The notes beneath the pieces were generated by a model. That model saw only the letters and a program-made list of their open reading frames with translations, was not told the origin of the DNA and did no database searches. The position numbers and the translations under genes are program-made. A stretch of DNA of 64,000 nucleotides from Radiobacillus deserti. Its GTDB lineage: Bacteria > Bacillota > Bacilli > Bacillales > Amphibacillaceae. The first letter of the stretch is position 1. Each line of letters begins with the position of its first letter. Shown here piece after piece: positions 1 through 8,406 of the stretch. The stretch lies in NCBI RefSeq assembly GCF_007301515.1, contig NZ_CP041666.1, positions 3,348,001 through 3,412,000 on the forward strand, read 5' to 3'.

Positions 1-258
1 TGCGGAATTAATTACAATGCCCTGAAGCTTCTGTTCCTGGTTTAAACTATCCTGCGTGACTTTCAATGGAGCAGCCTGGAACAAATTAGTTGTGTAAACC
101 CCTGCCGCATTCCCTGGAACATCCGAGTAAACCCATCCTAGATCCAATTTTTGTTTACGTAAGCCACAATGTAGTCCACCAGCTTGGAAACCTTTCGGCG
201 ACGTTATACCCCCATTTTCTATCCATTGAATTTTTTGTTTTACCGTTGATTGCGCCAT
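1..258 (-). CDS. argJ: ArgJ, bifunctional glutamate N-acetyltransferase (5' part only)
   Basis: This is the N-terminal 86 codons of ArgJ; the gene continues past the left edge. ArgJ moves the acetyl group from N-acetylornithine to glutamate, and in bifunctional forms also acetylates glutamate from acetyl-CoA. The visible part carries the family pattern GGITSPKGFQAGGLHCGLR and then a SDVPGNAAGVYTTN block, both characteristic of the ArgJ N-terminus. The catalytic threonine lies outside the window. The ATG sits 14 bp after the argC stop, behind a G-rich Shine-Dalgarno stretch, so it is the second gene of an argC-argJ operon. The identification is sure; full length and integrity cannot be judged. 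Confidence 0.95.
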   Translation of the reverse strand, partial: MAQSTVKQKIQWIENGGITSPKGFQAGGLHCGLRKQKLDLGWVYSDVPGNAAGVYTTNLFQAAPLKVTQDSLNQEQKLQGIVINSA

Positions 259-272
259 CCCTTGAATCCCCC

Positions 273-1310
273 TTATGGATAGACTGGCAATACGTCCAGT
301 CCTGTTTTTTCATCCCAATTGTTTAATAGATTCATATTTTGAATCGCTTGACCAGCAGCGCCTTTTACGAGGTTGTCAATCACTGAAATGACCGTAACCT
401 TTCTTGTGCGCTCATCAGATAGTATGCCAATATCACAATAGTTGCTCCCATACACTTCTTTCGTTGCTGGATAATTACCGTTTGCCCTAATTCTTACGAA
501 GGGTGCATGTTCATAAAAAGCTTCATACATGTTAATAATGTCCTCCGTGGACTTTTGGACGGTCAAATCACTATAAATGGTTGCCATAATTCCCCTTGTC
601 ATAGGAATTAAATGAGTTGAAAAGGTGACATTTAGTAGCTGACCGCTTTCCTTTTGTAGTATCTGTTCAATCTCTGGAATATGTTTATGCTTCCCAAGTT
701 TATAAGCTTTTAAGTTATCATTCATCTCAGCAAAGTGAGTCATTAAGGAAGTACTTCTCCCAGCTCCGGACACTCCTGATTTTGCGTCAATGATAATCGT
801 AGCAGGATCAACCCATTTCTGTTGAATTAGTGGAAGAATACCTAGCAAACTAGCAGTTGGATAACAGCCAGGGTTAGCGATGTAGCTCGCGTTTTGAATT
901 TCCTCTTTATATATCTCACTTAAACCGTATGTTGCTTTACGCAAATAGGAGGGGTCTGCTGCAGTCGTTTCATACCACGTTTCGTAGACATCAGGGCGTT
1001 CCAATCGAAAATCCCCTGATAAATCTATACAGGTCACCCCTTGATCCATTAGGCTTGGAGCAATCTCTTTACTTACACCTGGCGGGGTGGCAAAGAAAAC
1101 AAGGTCAACATTTTTCTGGAGCTCACCTACATTTAATTCATCCATTTGTATCTCCCATACATCCTGCATATGGGGATACACGTCAGAAACCTTCTTACCC
1201 GTCTGGGAATGAGCAATCACAAGTTCTAAGGTTGCATATGGATGGTTATTTATAAACCTCATTAATTCGACTGCTCCATACCCCGTTCCTCCAACAATCG
1301 CTACTTTCAC
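273..1310 (-). CDS. argC: ArgC, N-acetyl-gamma-glutamyl-phosphate reductase
   Basis: NADPH-dependent reduction of N-acetylglutamyl phosphate to the semialdehyde, third step of arginine synthesis, cytoplasmic. The 345-residue protein opens with a Rossmann motif (VAIVGGTGYGAVELMR) and has the active-site block NPGCYPTA at about residues 147-154, whose Cys is the catalytic nucleophile. Length is normal for the family. The start is GTG at 1310, preceded by a good AGGAGG. It is the first gene of an arginine operon that continues into argJ. The promoter upstream overlaps an ARG box, so ArgR/AhrC repression by arginine is likely. Confidence 0.97.
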   Translation of the reverse strand: MKVAIVGGTGYGAVELMRFINNHPYATLELVIAHSQTGKKVSDVYPHMQDVWEIQMDELNVGELQKNVDLVFFATPPGVSKEIAPSLMDQGVTCIDLSGDFRLERPDVYETWYETTAADPSYLRKATYGLSEIYKEEIQNASYIANPGCYPTASLLGILPLIQQKWVDPATIIIDAKSGVSGAGRSTSLMTHFAEMNDNLKAYKLGKHKHIPEIEQILQKESGQLLNVTFSTHLIPMTRGIMATIYSDLTVQKSTEDIINMYEAFYEHAPFVRIRANGNYPATKEVYGSNYCDIGILSDERTRKVTVISVIDNLVKGAAGQAIQNMNLLNNWDEKTGLDVLPVYP

Positions 1311-1347
1311 GAAAACAGCCTCCTACATAATCGTTTTGTGATTTATA

Positions 1348-1376
1348 ATTATACTTTATAATGTATTTTTATACAA
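1348..1376 (-). promoter_or_regulatory. argC promoter overlapping an ARG box
   Basis: Reading the minus strand there is TTGTAT, 17 bases, then TATAAT (-35 at 1371-1376, -10 at 1348-1353). The segment 1362-1375 reads TGTATAAAAATACA, an exact fit to the Bacillus ARG box pattern TGNAT-WWWW-ATNCA, and overlaps the -35 element. Binding of the arginine repressor there would block RNA polymerase. The pattern match is seen; repression is inferred from the family. Confidence 0.75.
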
Positions 1377-1452
1377 CATTACATAAAAAATTTTTGTGAA
1401 ATAATATATCAAAAGACTGGCAAGGAAGCGATGCGTCTTGTAGCAAAAATAA

Positions 1453-1481
1453 AAAGCGATTGGATGTGCTCCAATCGCTTT
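1453..1481 (-). terminator. Rho-independent terminator after the FAH-family gene
   Basis: A 12 bp perfect stem (arms 1453-1464 and 1470-1481) with a 5-base loop is followed on the minus strand by a T-rich run. It lies directly after the stop codon of the upstream minus-strand gene. Confidence 0.9.
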
Positions 1482-1484
1482 CCT

Positions 1485-2420
1485 TTATGCTTTGACTTGG
1501 TTTTCTAGAATCCCAATTTCTTCAATCTTTAAAGTTACAGTATCCCCATCTTGTAGAAACCTTGGCGGATCCATAGCAAATCCAACTCCATCTGGTGTTC
1601 CCGTTAAGATTATGTCTCCAGGCTGGAGGGTGATTAGTCCTGAAATAAACTCAATTAAAAACGGAATATCAAAAATTAAATGCTTCGTATTAGAAGACTG
1701 TCTTTCTTCTCCGTTTACATATGATTTTATCTCAAGCTGGGAGGGGTCTGGGATTTCATCCTTTGTTACAATCCACGGACCAATCGGTGTACTCTTATCT
1801 AATGTTTTACCTTGTAACCATTGTGGTGTACGCTTTTGAAGGTCTCTTGCAGACACATCATTTCCAATGGTATAACCCGCTACATAATCGAGCGCTTCTT
1901 CTTTGGTTACTTCTGAAGCTTCCTTTCCAATGACAACAGCTAGCTCTACTTCATAGTCTAATTGGTTCGTTTTCTCCGATTTTTGAATAAAGTCCTCTGG
2001 ACCAATTAAAGCATTGGAGAATTTAGCAAAAAGCACTGGATACTCCGGGATTTCACTTTTCATTTCCGCAACATGCTCTTTATAATTTTTGCCTACACAA
2101 ATAATTTTAGATGGATTCAAAACTGGTGGACCAAAAATAACATCCTCCCGTTCGAAGGTTGCATCATGCACCGTTGCTTTTTGCAAATAAGAATACGCCG
2201 TTTGGCTATTTTCTAATGCATTATGACCTAACGCAAAAAACTTCGTTGGATTAGATGGTAACAGGTATTCTGCGGAATTGACATCCGATGAATGGTTACT
2301 TTCTAAATATTGCCTATACACTTCATTCAAATCATAGATATTATCTTGAAAAAGTACTCCCATTCGATAGGAACCGAGTCCTTTTTTCGTCTTATATGTT
2401 ACGAGCTTCAGTATCCTCAC
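1485..2420 (-). CDS. Fumarylacetoacetate hydrolase family protein
   Basis: A member of the FAH/YisK superfamily, which hydrolyses or decarboxylates beta-diketo acids using a divalent metal. The C-terminal FAH domain holds the metal-site pattern around FAKFSNALIGPEDFI, DYEVELAVVIGKEA (acidic ligands) and the end motif DIILTGTPDGVGFAMDPP. An N-terminal cap of about 90 residues precedes it. The true start is uncertain: a GTG at 2420 and a CTG at 2411 both lie before the homologous LKLVTYKTKKG sequence, and the CTG has the better spaced AGGGG. An ATG at 2490 would add an unrelated tail. The substrate cannot be told from sequence. It is monocistronic. Confidence 0.85.
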   Translation of the reverse strand: MRILKLVTYKTKKGLGSYRMGVLFQDNIYDLNEVYRQYLESNHSSDVNSAEYLLPSNPTKFFALGHNALENSQTAYSYLQKATVHDATFEREDVIFGPPVLNPSKIICVGKNYKEHVAEMKSEIPEYPVLFAKFSNALIGPEDFIQKSEKTNQLDYEVELAVVIGKEASEVTKEEALDYVAGYTIGNDVSARDLQKRTPQWLQGKTLDKSTPIGPWIVTKDEIPDPSQLEIKSYVNGEERQSSNTKHLIFDIPFLIEFISGLITLQPGDIILTGTPDGVGFAMDPPRFLQDGDTVTLKIEEIGILENQVKA

Positions 2421-2536
2421 CCCTAAGTAATTTACAATACATTTACATAGACCGTTGCTTCTAAATCTATCGGAATAGCACCTATAAGTCAATGAATATT
2501 ACATGAGGGAAATGATTGTATTTTAGAGACAAGAAT

Positions 2537-2774
2537 AGGCTGAGACAAAAGTATAGGAAGCAATGAAAAAACGAACAATTATAAATAGTGGCTATACCTC
2601 GCGCCGGAAATATACGACGCTTTCCGTGGGCGGCTAGTGAGCCTCCTCGTGCTGACGTACGGTGGGGTCTCACCGGTGCCTTTCCTCCCGCTGGAGTCTA
2701 CGTATATTTCCGGAGCTAGTATAGGCTGTTGTTCGGCTTTTTGGCATATCCTCTTTTCGTTATGTCCCAGCCTC
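2537..2774. repeat. Dispersed ~235 bp palindromic element, copy 1
   Basis: The first of three near-identical intergenic elements (others at 22598-22834 and, inverted, 51566-51796). It begins AGGCTGAGACAAAAG and ends TATGTCCCAGCCTCT, forming a terminal inverted repeat. Further in lies a nested repeat, CCGGAAATATACG against CGTATATTTCCGG. The whole element can fold on itself. It has no conserved reading frame. It sits between the FAH gene and the 3' end of the sugar kinase. Confidence 0.9.
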
Positions 2775-2776
2775 TT

Positions 2777-3718
2777 TCATAAATATGATTTTACAGTCTC
2801 TAAATCTGGCAATGCGGTCATTGCTCCTTTTACAGAAGCAGCAAGTCCACCAGACACACTAGCAAACCGCGTCATCTCCACCGCCTTTTCTATGGATATA
2901 GAATGGAGAGATTCTTCATACTCATGCATGCAATAAAGAATACCAGACACAAAAGCATCCCCTGCACCCGTGGTGTCCACCGCGTTCACTTTCATAGCTT
3001 CCACTCTGGAGATACTGTCTTGAACCGCAACAACACTTCCTTGAGAGCCGCGTGTAACGAATAGTATTGGAATATCATATGATTTGAGGGCTTGAATTCC
3101 TTTATCCAGCTCATTTTCACTCGTCAGAAACTCGAGCTCTTCCTCTGATACTTTCACGATATCTGCGTAGGGAAGCATATTAATGATTGTTTTCTTAGCT
3201 TGTTCTGGAGAATCCCATAAAGCCAATCGGAGGTTCGGATCAAAGGAAACGAGAACCCCTTCTTGTTTGGCCAGTTGAATGGCCCGTTCTGTTGCTGTTT
3301 TAATCGGATCTGCAATAAGGGAGATGGAACCAATATGCAGGATTTTGTTTTGTACGAGTTGTCTTTCGTCTAATTCATGAACCTCTAATAGCTCGTCCGC
3401 TCTTGGGTCCACGAAAAAATCAAAGCTCCGATCACCAGATTTATCAAGTGTAACAAAAACGAGACCCGTCTTGTTTTCCATAGAGAACACCATTTGGTCG
3501 GTATGGACCCCATATGCAGCCAGCGTTTCTTTCAAGAAGTGACCGAGGACATCATCCCCTACTTTTCCTATAAAAGTCGTTGGCACACCTAGTTTTGCCA
3601 ATCCTACCGCTACATTTGCCGGAGCGCCGCCTGGACTTTTTATATACTCAAGATTCTTAGCATCTTTCGGAATAAAGTCGATCAACGCTTCTCCTAAACT
3701 CACAACACCCTTTTTCAT
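2777..3718 (-). CDS. PfkB-family carbohydrate kinase, probably fructokinase
   Basis: ATP-dependent phosphorylation of a sugar, most likely fructose to fructose 6-phosphate, in the cytoplasm. PfkB signature 1 is seen in GGAPANVAVGLAKLG near residue 28, and signature 2 with the anion hole and catalytic Asp in DTTGAGDAFVSGIL near residue 242. The length of 313 residues fits ScrK/fructokinases. I chose the ATG at 3718 because GGAGGT lies just before it, although another ATG lies five codons upstream. It stands alone; the mannitol operon elsewhere in the window yields fructose 6-phosphate directly, so the two are not obviously linked. Ribokinase-like or KDG kinase activity is possible. Confidence 0.85.
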   Translation of the reverse strand: MKKGVVSLGEALIDFIPKDAKNLEYIKSPGGAPANVAVGLAKLGVPTTFIGKVGDDVLGHFLKETLAAYGVHTDQMVFSMENKTGLVFVTLDKSGDRSFDFFVDPRADELLEVHELDERQLVQNKILHIGSISLIADPIKTATERAIQLAKQEGVLVSFDPNLRLALWDSPEQAKKTIINMLPYADIVKVSEEELEFLTSENELDKGIQALKSYDIPILFVTRGSQGSVVAVQDSISRVEAMKVNAVDTTGAGDAFVSGILYCMHEYEESLHSISIEKAVEMTRFASVSGGLAASVKGAMTALPDLETVKSYL

Positions 3719-3815
3719 TGTACCAACCTCCATCGTCCTACTTACTTAAGTATAACAAAGCTGCATTATAAAAAGCCCTACAATTAGCAGAGCTTCCTTC
3801 GACACAATTCGGGTC

Positions 3816-3863
3816 GTGCCTGTCACTTCCCGGTTTCGACAAAAACCGGGAAGTGACAGGCAC
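3816..3863. repeat. Perfect 21 bp inverted repeat, GTGCCTGTCAC family
   Basis: Arms 3816-3836 and 3843-3863 are perfectly complementary around a 6-base loop. The repeat abuts the stop codon of the ABC ATPase gene. No T-run follows, so it is not a classical terminator. Bases 3835-3863, read on the minus strand, match 44696-44724 with only two differences, which shows a dispersed family. Confidence 0.85.
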
Positions 3864-4586
3864 TCACAATACTTTGCTGAGGAAGGTTTTGGTTCTTTCG
3901 TTTTGGGGATTACTGAATAGTTCTGACGGGACATTTTCTTCTACGATAAATCCTTCATCCATAAAGAGAACGCGATCTCCTACTTCTCTCGCAAATCCCA
4001 TCTCGTGTGTGACTACAACCATCGTCATCCCTTCTTTTGCTAGCTGCTTCATGACCTCTAATACTTCCCCAACCATCTCAGGGTCTAGTGCGGATGTCGG
4101 TTCATCAAACAACATAACCTTCGGCTCCATTCCTAACGCACGCGCAATCGCTACCCGTTGCTTCTGTCCTCCGGATAAGGAATCGGGATATGCATATGCC
4201 TTCTCCTCTAATCCAACCTTACGTAAAAGCTCTAACGCCTTGTTCTCCGCTTCTTTTTTTGTCCACTTGCGTACTGTAATCATGGCTAACGTAATATTTT
4301 CCAAAACCGTTTTGTGTGGAAATAAATTAAATTGTTGGAACACCATGCCTACTTCCGTACGGATTGCATTTATATCTACCTTTACACCTGTAATATCGAC
4401 ACCATCGATACTCACATGGCCTTCGGTTATAGATTCGATCAAGTTTAAGCACCGTAAAAAGGTAGACTTACCCGACCCTGATGGACCGATAACAACTATC
4501 ACTTCTTGTGACTTTATTTCTACACTAATATCTTTTAATACTTCTAAAGAACCAAATGATTTTTTCAAATGCTGTACAGAAATCAT
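3864..4586 (-). CDS. Polar amino-acid ABC importer, ATP-binding protein
   Basis: The energy-supplying ATPase of an amino-acid importer of the GlnQ/ArtM/TcyN type. The 240-residue protein shows Walker A GPSGSGKS (about 34-41), Q-loop, signature LSGGQKQR (137-144), Walker B VMLFDEP (157-163) and the H-loop histidine near 194. The start is the ATG at 4586, which overlaps the permease stop as ATGA and matches the family N-terminus; longer reading would add 32 alien residues. It is the last gene of the binding protein-permease-ATPase operon. ARG-box-like sites before the operon hint at arginine or another basic amino acid as substrate. Confidence 0.93.
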   Translation of the reverse strand: MISVQHLKKSFGSLEVLKDISVEIKSQEVIVVIGPSGSGKSTFLRCLNLIESITEGHVSIDGVDITGVKVDINAIRTEVGMVFQQFNLFPHKTVLENITLAMITVRKWTKKEAENKALELLRKVGLEEKAYAYPDSLSGGQKQRVAIARALGMEPKVMLFDEPTSALDPEMVGEVLEVMKQLAKEGMTMVVVTHEMGFAREVGDRVLFMDEGFIVEENVPSELFSNPQNERTKTFLSKVL

Positions 4587-5236
4587 TCTGTTGCAAACCT
4601 CTTTTCCATGAAGTTTAGTAAATACGTAAGTAACAGTGTTAATACTAAATAAATGAGTGCCACACTTAAATAGGGTTCCCATACACGATAATACTCTCCC
4701 GTAGCAGCACGTCCCCAGTAAAGAAGCTCAGGAACGGCAATGATAGCACCAAGGGAAGAATCTTTTAGCAACACAATAAATTCATTCCCTAACGGTGGAA
4801 TCATACGTTTAAACGCTTGCGGTAAAACCACATAACGCATGACTTGTACTTTGTTCATCCCAAGTGAATGCGCTGCTTCCGACTGACCACGATCAATGGA
4901 CTGAATTCCCGCCCGAAAAATCTCTGCAATATACGCTGCTGCATTTAACGCTAACGTTGTCACTAATGAAGTAGTTGCCTCAAAGTCACCGAATGCCGGC
5001 AATACAGCAAAGTGAAATAAAAATAACTGTACAAGCAATGGTGTTCCACGAAAGAAGTTTATATAACAAACAAAAGGTAAGCGTACAATCCACAACTTAG
5101 CCATTTTTCCAATCCCTATAAACAAGCCAATGAAACATCCAATCAACGTACCCAATATAGATGTCCAAATCGTAACAAACATTCCTTCCATCAGGAATGG
5201 AAGATACTCTACAATAATATCCCACCGAAAATCCAT
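4583..5236 (-). CDS. Polar amino-acid ABC importer, permease
   Basis: The inner-membrane subunit of the same importer (HisM/GlnP family, 217 residues). It has about five membrane segments and the EAA loop that contacts the ATPase, seen as EAAHSLGMNKVQVMRYVVLP near residues 121-140. Its stop overlaps the ATPase start by ATGA, so translation is coupled. A stem-loop in the 119 bp gap before it separates it from the binding-protein gene. Family assignment is certain; substrate is inferred only from context. Confidence 0.93.
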   Translation of the reverse strand: MDFRWDIIVEYLPFLMEGMFVTIWTSILGTLIGCFIGLFIGIGKMAKLWIVRLPFVCYINFFRGTPLLVQLFLFHFAVLPAFGDFEATTSLVTTLALNAAAYIAEIFRAGIQSIDRGQSEAAHSLGMNKVQVMRYVVLPQAFKRMIPPLGNEFIVLLKDSSLGAIIAVPELLYWGRAATGEYYRVWEPYLSVALIYLVLTLLLTYLLNFMEKRFATE

Positions 5237-5309
5237 ATGACGTCTCCTTATGTGTTATTTATCTATTCCGTTTTAACTAATCTATGACCTTGTAAACTAT
5301 GAAAGAGAA

Positions 5310-5340
5310 AAAGTAGCGAACGCTAACGTTACGCTACTTT
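5310..5340 (-). terminator. Intra-operon stem-loop between binding protein and permease
   Basis: The arms AAAGTAGCG/CGCTACTTT plus an inner AACG/CGTT stem form a strong hairpin, followed on the minus strand by TTTTCTCTTT. It lies between the binding-protein gene and the permease gene. Partial termination or 3' end protection here would give the usual excess of binding protein. Confidence 0.65.
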
Positions 5341-5355
5341 CATAACCCACATTAC

Positions 5356-6186
5356 TTATTCAGCTGCGGCTTCTAATAACGCTTCTGTATCTGCCTCTGC
5401 TCCAAACCATTTTTGATAAATATCCTGATAGGTTCCATTTTCAATAATGGTTGTTAGAGCTTTATCTAGCTCTGCTTTTAGTTTACTGTCTTTCGGGAAC
5501 ATGAAGCCATAGTATTCTGCATCAAAATTCTCTTTATCCGTAATAGATTCCACATTAGCATCTGGGTTGTTTTTCACGTATTCATTAGCTACTACGTTAT
5601 CCGTCACTACTGCTTCTACATCTCCATTAGCCAATGCCATAAATGCTACCGCAGTCGTTTCATATTTCAGCATGTTATCTGCATTTTTCCCTACGATTTT
5701 CTCAGCGGCAGTTTGACCAGTTGTCCCGTTTTGAACTCCAATGGTAATTTCTTTGAGATCTTCAGCGCTCTGGATATTGCCACCTTCATTGAACACAATC
5801 ATATGTGTCGATTCAAAATATGGTACAGAGAAGTCAAACGTTTGCTTACGCTCGTCGTTAATTGTAATACCAGAAACCCCTATATCTAGATCTTTCGCTT
5901 GAAGGGAAGCAAATAAAGGATCCCACCCTACATTTTCCAACTCGTATTCATAACCCGCCTCTTCCATGACAGCGGCTAGTAAATCGACATCAAATCCTAC
6001 AATTTCTCCTTTTTCCATATATTCAAAAGGAGCAAATGCTGCATCTGTTCCCACTTTCAGTACTGGTTTTTCTTCTGTTTCTCCTGCTGCCCCGGAAGTT
6101 TTAGAGTCTGTTGTTCCACAAGCAGCAAGTGTAAGTACACAAGCAAAAAGAATAAAACCTATAAATAATTTCGTCTTGTTTTTCAT
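5356..6186 (-). CDS. Polar amino-acid ABC importer, substrate-binding lipoprotein
   Basis: An extracellular SBP_bac_3 family protein, lipid-anchored. Residues 1-23 form a lipoprotein signal peptide ending LTLAAC, with Cys23 as the lipidated residue. The mature part carries the family's VGTDAAFAPFEYMEKGEIVGFDVDL opening pattern, of which the first 20 residues alone are diagnostic. It is the first gene of a three-gene operon. It could be an ArtP-like basic amino-acid binder: the operon is preceded by ARG-box-like sequences. The aspartate- and glutamate-rich C-terminus (residues after about 260) is variable in this family. Glutamine or cystine binding cannot be excluded. Confidence 0.92.
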   Translation of the reverse strand: MKNKTKLFIGFILFACVLTLAACGTTDSKTSGAAGETEEKPVLKVGTDAAFAPFEYMEKGEIVGFDVDLLAAVMEEAGYEYELENVGWDPLFASLQAKDLDIGVSGITINDERKQTFDFSVPYFESTHMIVFNEGGNIQSAEDLKEITIGVQNGTTGQTAAEKIVGKNADNMLKYETTAVAFMALANGDVEAVVTDNVVANEYVKNNPDANVESITDKENFDAEYYGFMFPKDSKLKAELDKALTTIIENGTYQDIYQKWFGAEADTEALLEAAAE

Positions 6187-6229
6187 AAATATTCACTCCT
6201 GATGATTATTGATTTATAGAATAAATCAA

Positions 6230-6315
6230 ATAATACTATCAAATTAGTATTTTTGCAATATATAAATTTATGTATGTTGAATTTTTATACTAACTTGTGA
6301 ATAATAAATTCACAA
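6230..6315 (-). promoter_or_regulatory. Promoter and ARG-box-like sites of the amino-acid importer operon
   Basis: On the minus strand TTGCAA (6253-6258) lies 17 bases before TATTAT (6230-6235), a good vegetative promoter. Upstream, 6278-6291 matches the ARG box pattern except for its last base, and 6295-6315 is a perfect palindrome (TTGTGAAT, 5 bases, ATTCACAA) that resembles an ARG box with one extra spacer base. Control by the arginine repressor is an inference from these matches. Confidence 0.55.
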
Positions 6316-6353
6316 ATGATACGTGAGCAAGAAACTGCATACAATATATATAC

Positions 6354-6389
6354 TTTTTTAACCATCACGTAAATCAGATGGTTAAAAAA
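6354..6389. repeat. 13 bp perfect inverted repeat
   Basis: Arms 6354-6366 and 6377-6389 (TTTTTTAACCATC / GATGGTTAAAAAA) pair perfectly. The repeat lies between the terminator of the licR pseudogene and the importer promoter. Its role is unknown; the A/T runs are inside the stem, not after it. Confidence 0.5.
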
Positions 6390-6407
6390 TCTTCCAAACA
6401 AAAAAAC

Positions 6408-6435
6408 CAGGTAAGATAACATGCTATCTCACCTG
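6408..6435 (-). terminator. Terminator of the licR/lic operon
   Basis: An 11 bp stem (CAGGTGAGATA / TATCTTACCTG with one wobble) on the minus strand, followed by seven T. It lies just after the stop codon of the licR remnant. Confidence 0.85.
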
Positions 6436-6437
6436 AT

Positions 6438-8374
6438 TTATAGTAATGTTCGGAGAAACTCTGTATAGGTTTTCGCTTTTAATAAACGCTGAACAATCTC
6501 TTCGTTATCCACAATGTTCCCTAGCATGTCGTACATATTTTGAAAGTTCTCGTTACTTTCTTTTTCGACACTTAATAAACAAACAAACTGAACCTTCTTA
6601 TCTCCCCAAGTAATCGGTTTGTCTAATGTACAAAACGCTAAGAAGGTTTGTGACGTTAATGGACTTATTGGATGCGGTATCGCAACACTATTTCCGAAAG
6701 CTGTCGGTGCCATCTCTTCTCTCTGGAGAACAGCCTCTAAAAACCCTTCCCCCGCCAATCCTTTCTCCATAACTTGATTTACTAAATACTCTATCACCTC
6801 TTGCTTCGTTTGCAGAGGTTTTTGCAGAAAGACAAGTCCTTCTTTAATATATTGCGTCACATTCGTTTCTGTGTCTTGGATAAACCCTTCAATCCTTTGA
6901 AGATCTCCTTCTCCTAAGATCGTGTTCACCTCAATGACTGGAACCGGTAAAGTTTCGCGAATCGGAATCGAGCTAATAACAAAATCTACTTCGCTAAAAT
7001 CTACGTTGTTTAACTTATAAAATTCTGTTGTTCCTAAGACCTTAATTTGGGAACCGAATTTCGCTTGTATCTTATAATTTAATAATTGCGCACTACCCAT
7101 ACCAGATGCACAAACAATTAGGCATCGTTTTGGTCCACTCTCTAGCTTTCTTCTTTCCATTGCAGCCCCAATATGGAGAGCAAGGTAACCAATTTCATTT
7201 TCATCTATTTTTGCTCCGACATGTTTCTCTAAAGCCATTCCAGCAATAATTCCTGCTTCAAAGGCTACTTGGTATTTCACTTTAATATCTTCAAGCATCG
7301 GATTTCGTATATTCATTCCGTATCGATACCGATTAATCGCTGGCTTTAAATGTAACCCAAGGCCCATAATAAGCTCTGTATCATGGCGAATACCTAGGTG
7401 TAATCGTTCCTCAATCGCATCCAGTACTGTGATTGTTAATTGATAGACTTCATCCTCTAATACATTCTCTATTTCTTTTTCACTCATATTGGACGTCGTG
7501 ATCATCTTCGTCCCTAATAAATGAATAGCAATGTATGCAATCTCTACTGGCGGGAACTTAACCTGTAATACTTGTTCAGCTTGTCGTACAATCTTTTTCG
7601 CTACAATATATTCCTTTTGAGTAATTAATTTCTTTTAGGTCTGTCTTATATAACTGAACATGGTATCCAGATGTAATCCGTTTATATGCAATAGCTATGT
7701 GAACGAACAAATTATTAATCGCAATATCAGATAAGGTTATGTCATTTTCTTCAATCTGTTCAATGATGATATTCCATATTTCAGACAGTTCTTTTTCTCC
7801 AGCTAATGAAGAAAGATCGGATGACATAATGGAATTAGGTGATGTTTCCCCGTTTCGGTCAAAAATATATTTCAGACATACAAAAACGAAGCTTTACTTC
7901 GCTACCTTTAATTTTTAAACCGTAGTTAGGACGTTTCTCTAATGTAATGCCATACTCACTCAGAATTTCTTTTACACTTTTTAAATCATTTTGAATCGTG
8001 GACTTACTGATATGAATTTCGTCCGACAAATCATCTAGCTTTAAATAATCTTCGGCCAAGAGCAGCCGTTTAATCAGATATTTAACTCGCTCTTCTGGTA
8101 AGTTGGGCTGAAAAGACTCCGTATCATGTTTTTCCTGAAAGGTTTCTTGGAGAAACTTTCGGAATTGGTGTTCATTTTCTACTTCTAACTCATACCCCTT
8201 TCCTCTAATGGATCTAATACTTGCTCCATAGGAAGAAAGCAGATGGTCTAACTGTTTTAAGTCATCGCGAATCGTCCGGGATGTGACCTCTACTTTTCTA
8301 GCAAGATGGTCACTAGTTACAATGGTATCCGACGCCATAAGCTCCTGCAAAATCGTCGTTAAACGTGAATTCAT
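6438..8374 (-). pseudogene. licR: LicR-like PTS regulator, broken by two small insertions
   Basis: A BglG/LicR-type regulator that would activate the adjacent lic operon. Domains in order are two N-terminal HTH domains, PRD1 (FVHIAIAYKRI), PRD2 (LGLHLKPAINRYRYG, ALHIGAAMERR), an EIIB-like domain (CLIVCASGMGSAQLL) and an EIIA domain (AIPHPIS). The reading frame is lost twice. One extra A in the minus strand near 7870-7872 turns a SEYIFDRNGE-like sequence into a stop. A 4 bp tandem duplication (ATTAATTA, 7622-7629) shifts frame again in PRD1. Removing 1 + 4 bases restores one frame of about 643 residues, the normal LicR length. All domains otherwise look intact, so the damage is recent or a sequence error. 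Confidence 0.88.
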
Positions 8375-8406
8375 GGTTCGCCTCCTTTCCCTAACATATC
8401 AGAAGG

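Noticed and set aside
2482..2936. Open frames of 60-100 codons on both strands at repeat copy 1
   Set aside because: The same translations recur at the other two copies (SARGGSLAAHGKRRIFP-type and GVSPVPFLPLESTYISG-type), but they follow the repeat DNA, run into unrelated sequence and have no ribosome sites.
3746..3934. 62-codon minus-strand frame through the 21 bp hairpin
   Set aside because: Overlaps the end of the ABC ATPase gene in another frame and consists largely of the palindrome.
7576..7827. Separate 83-residue PRD protein
   Set aside because: It is the middle fragment of the frameshifted licR gene, not an independent gene.
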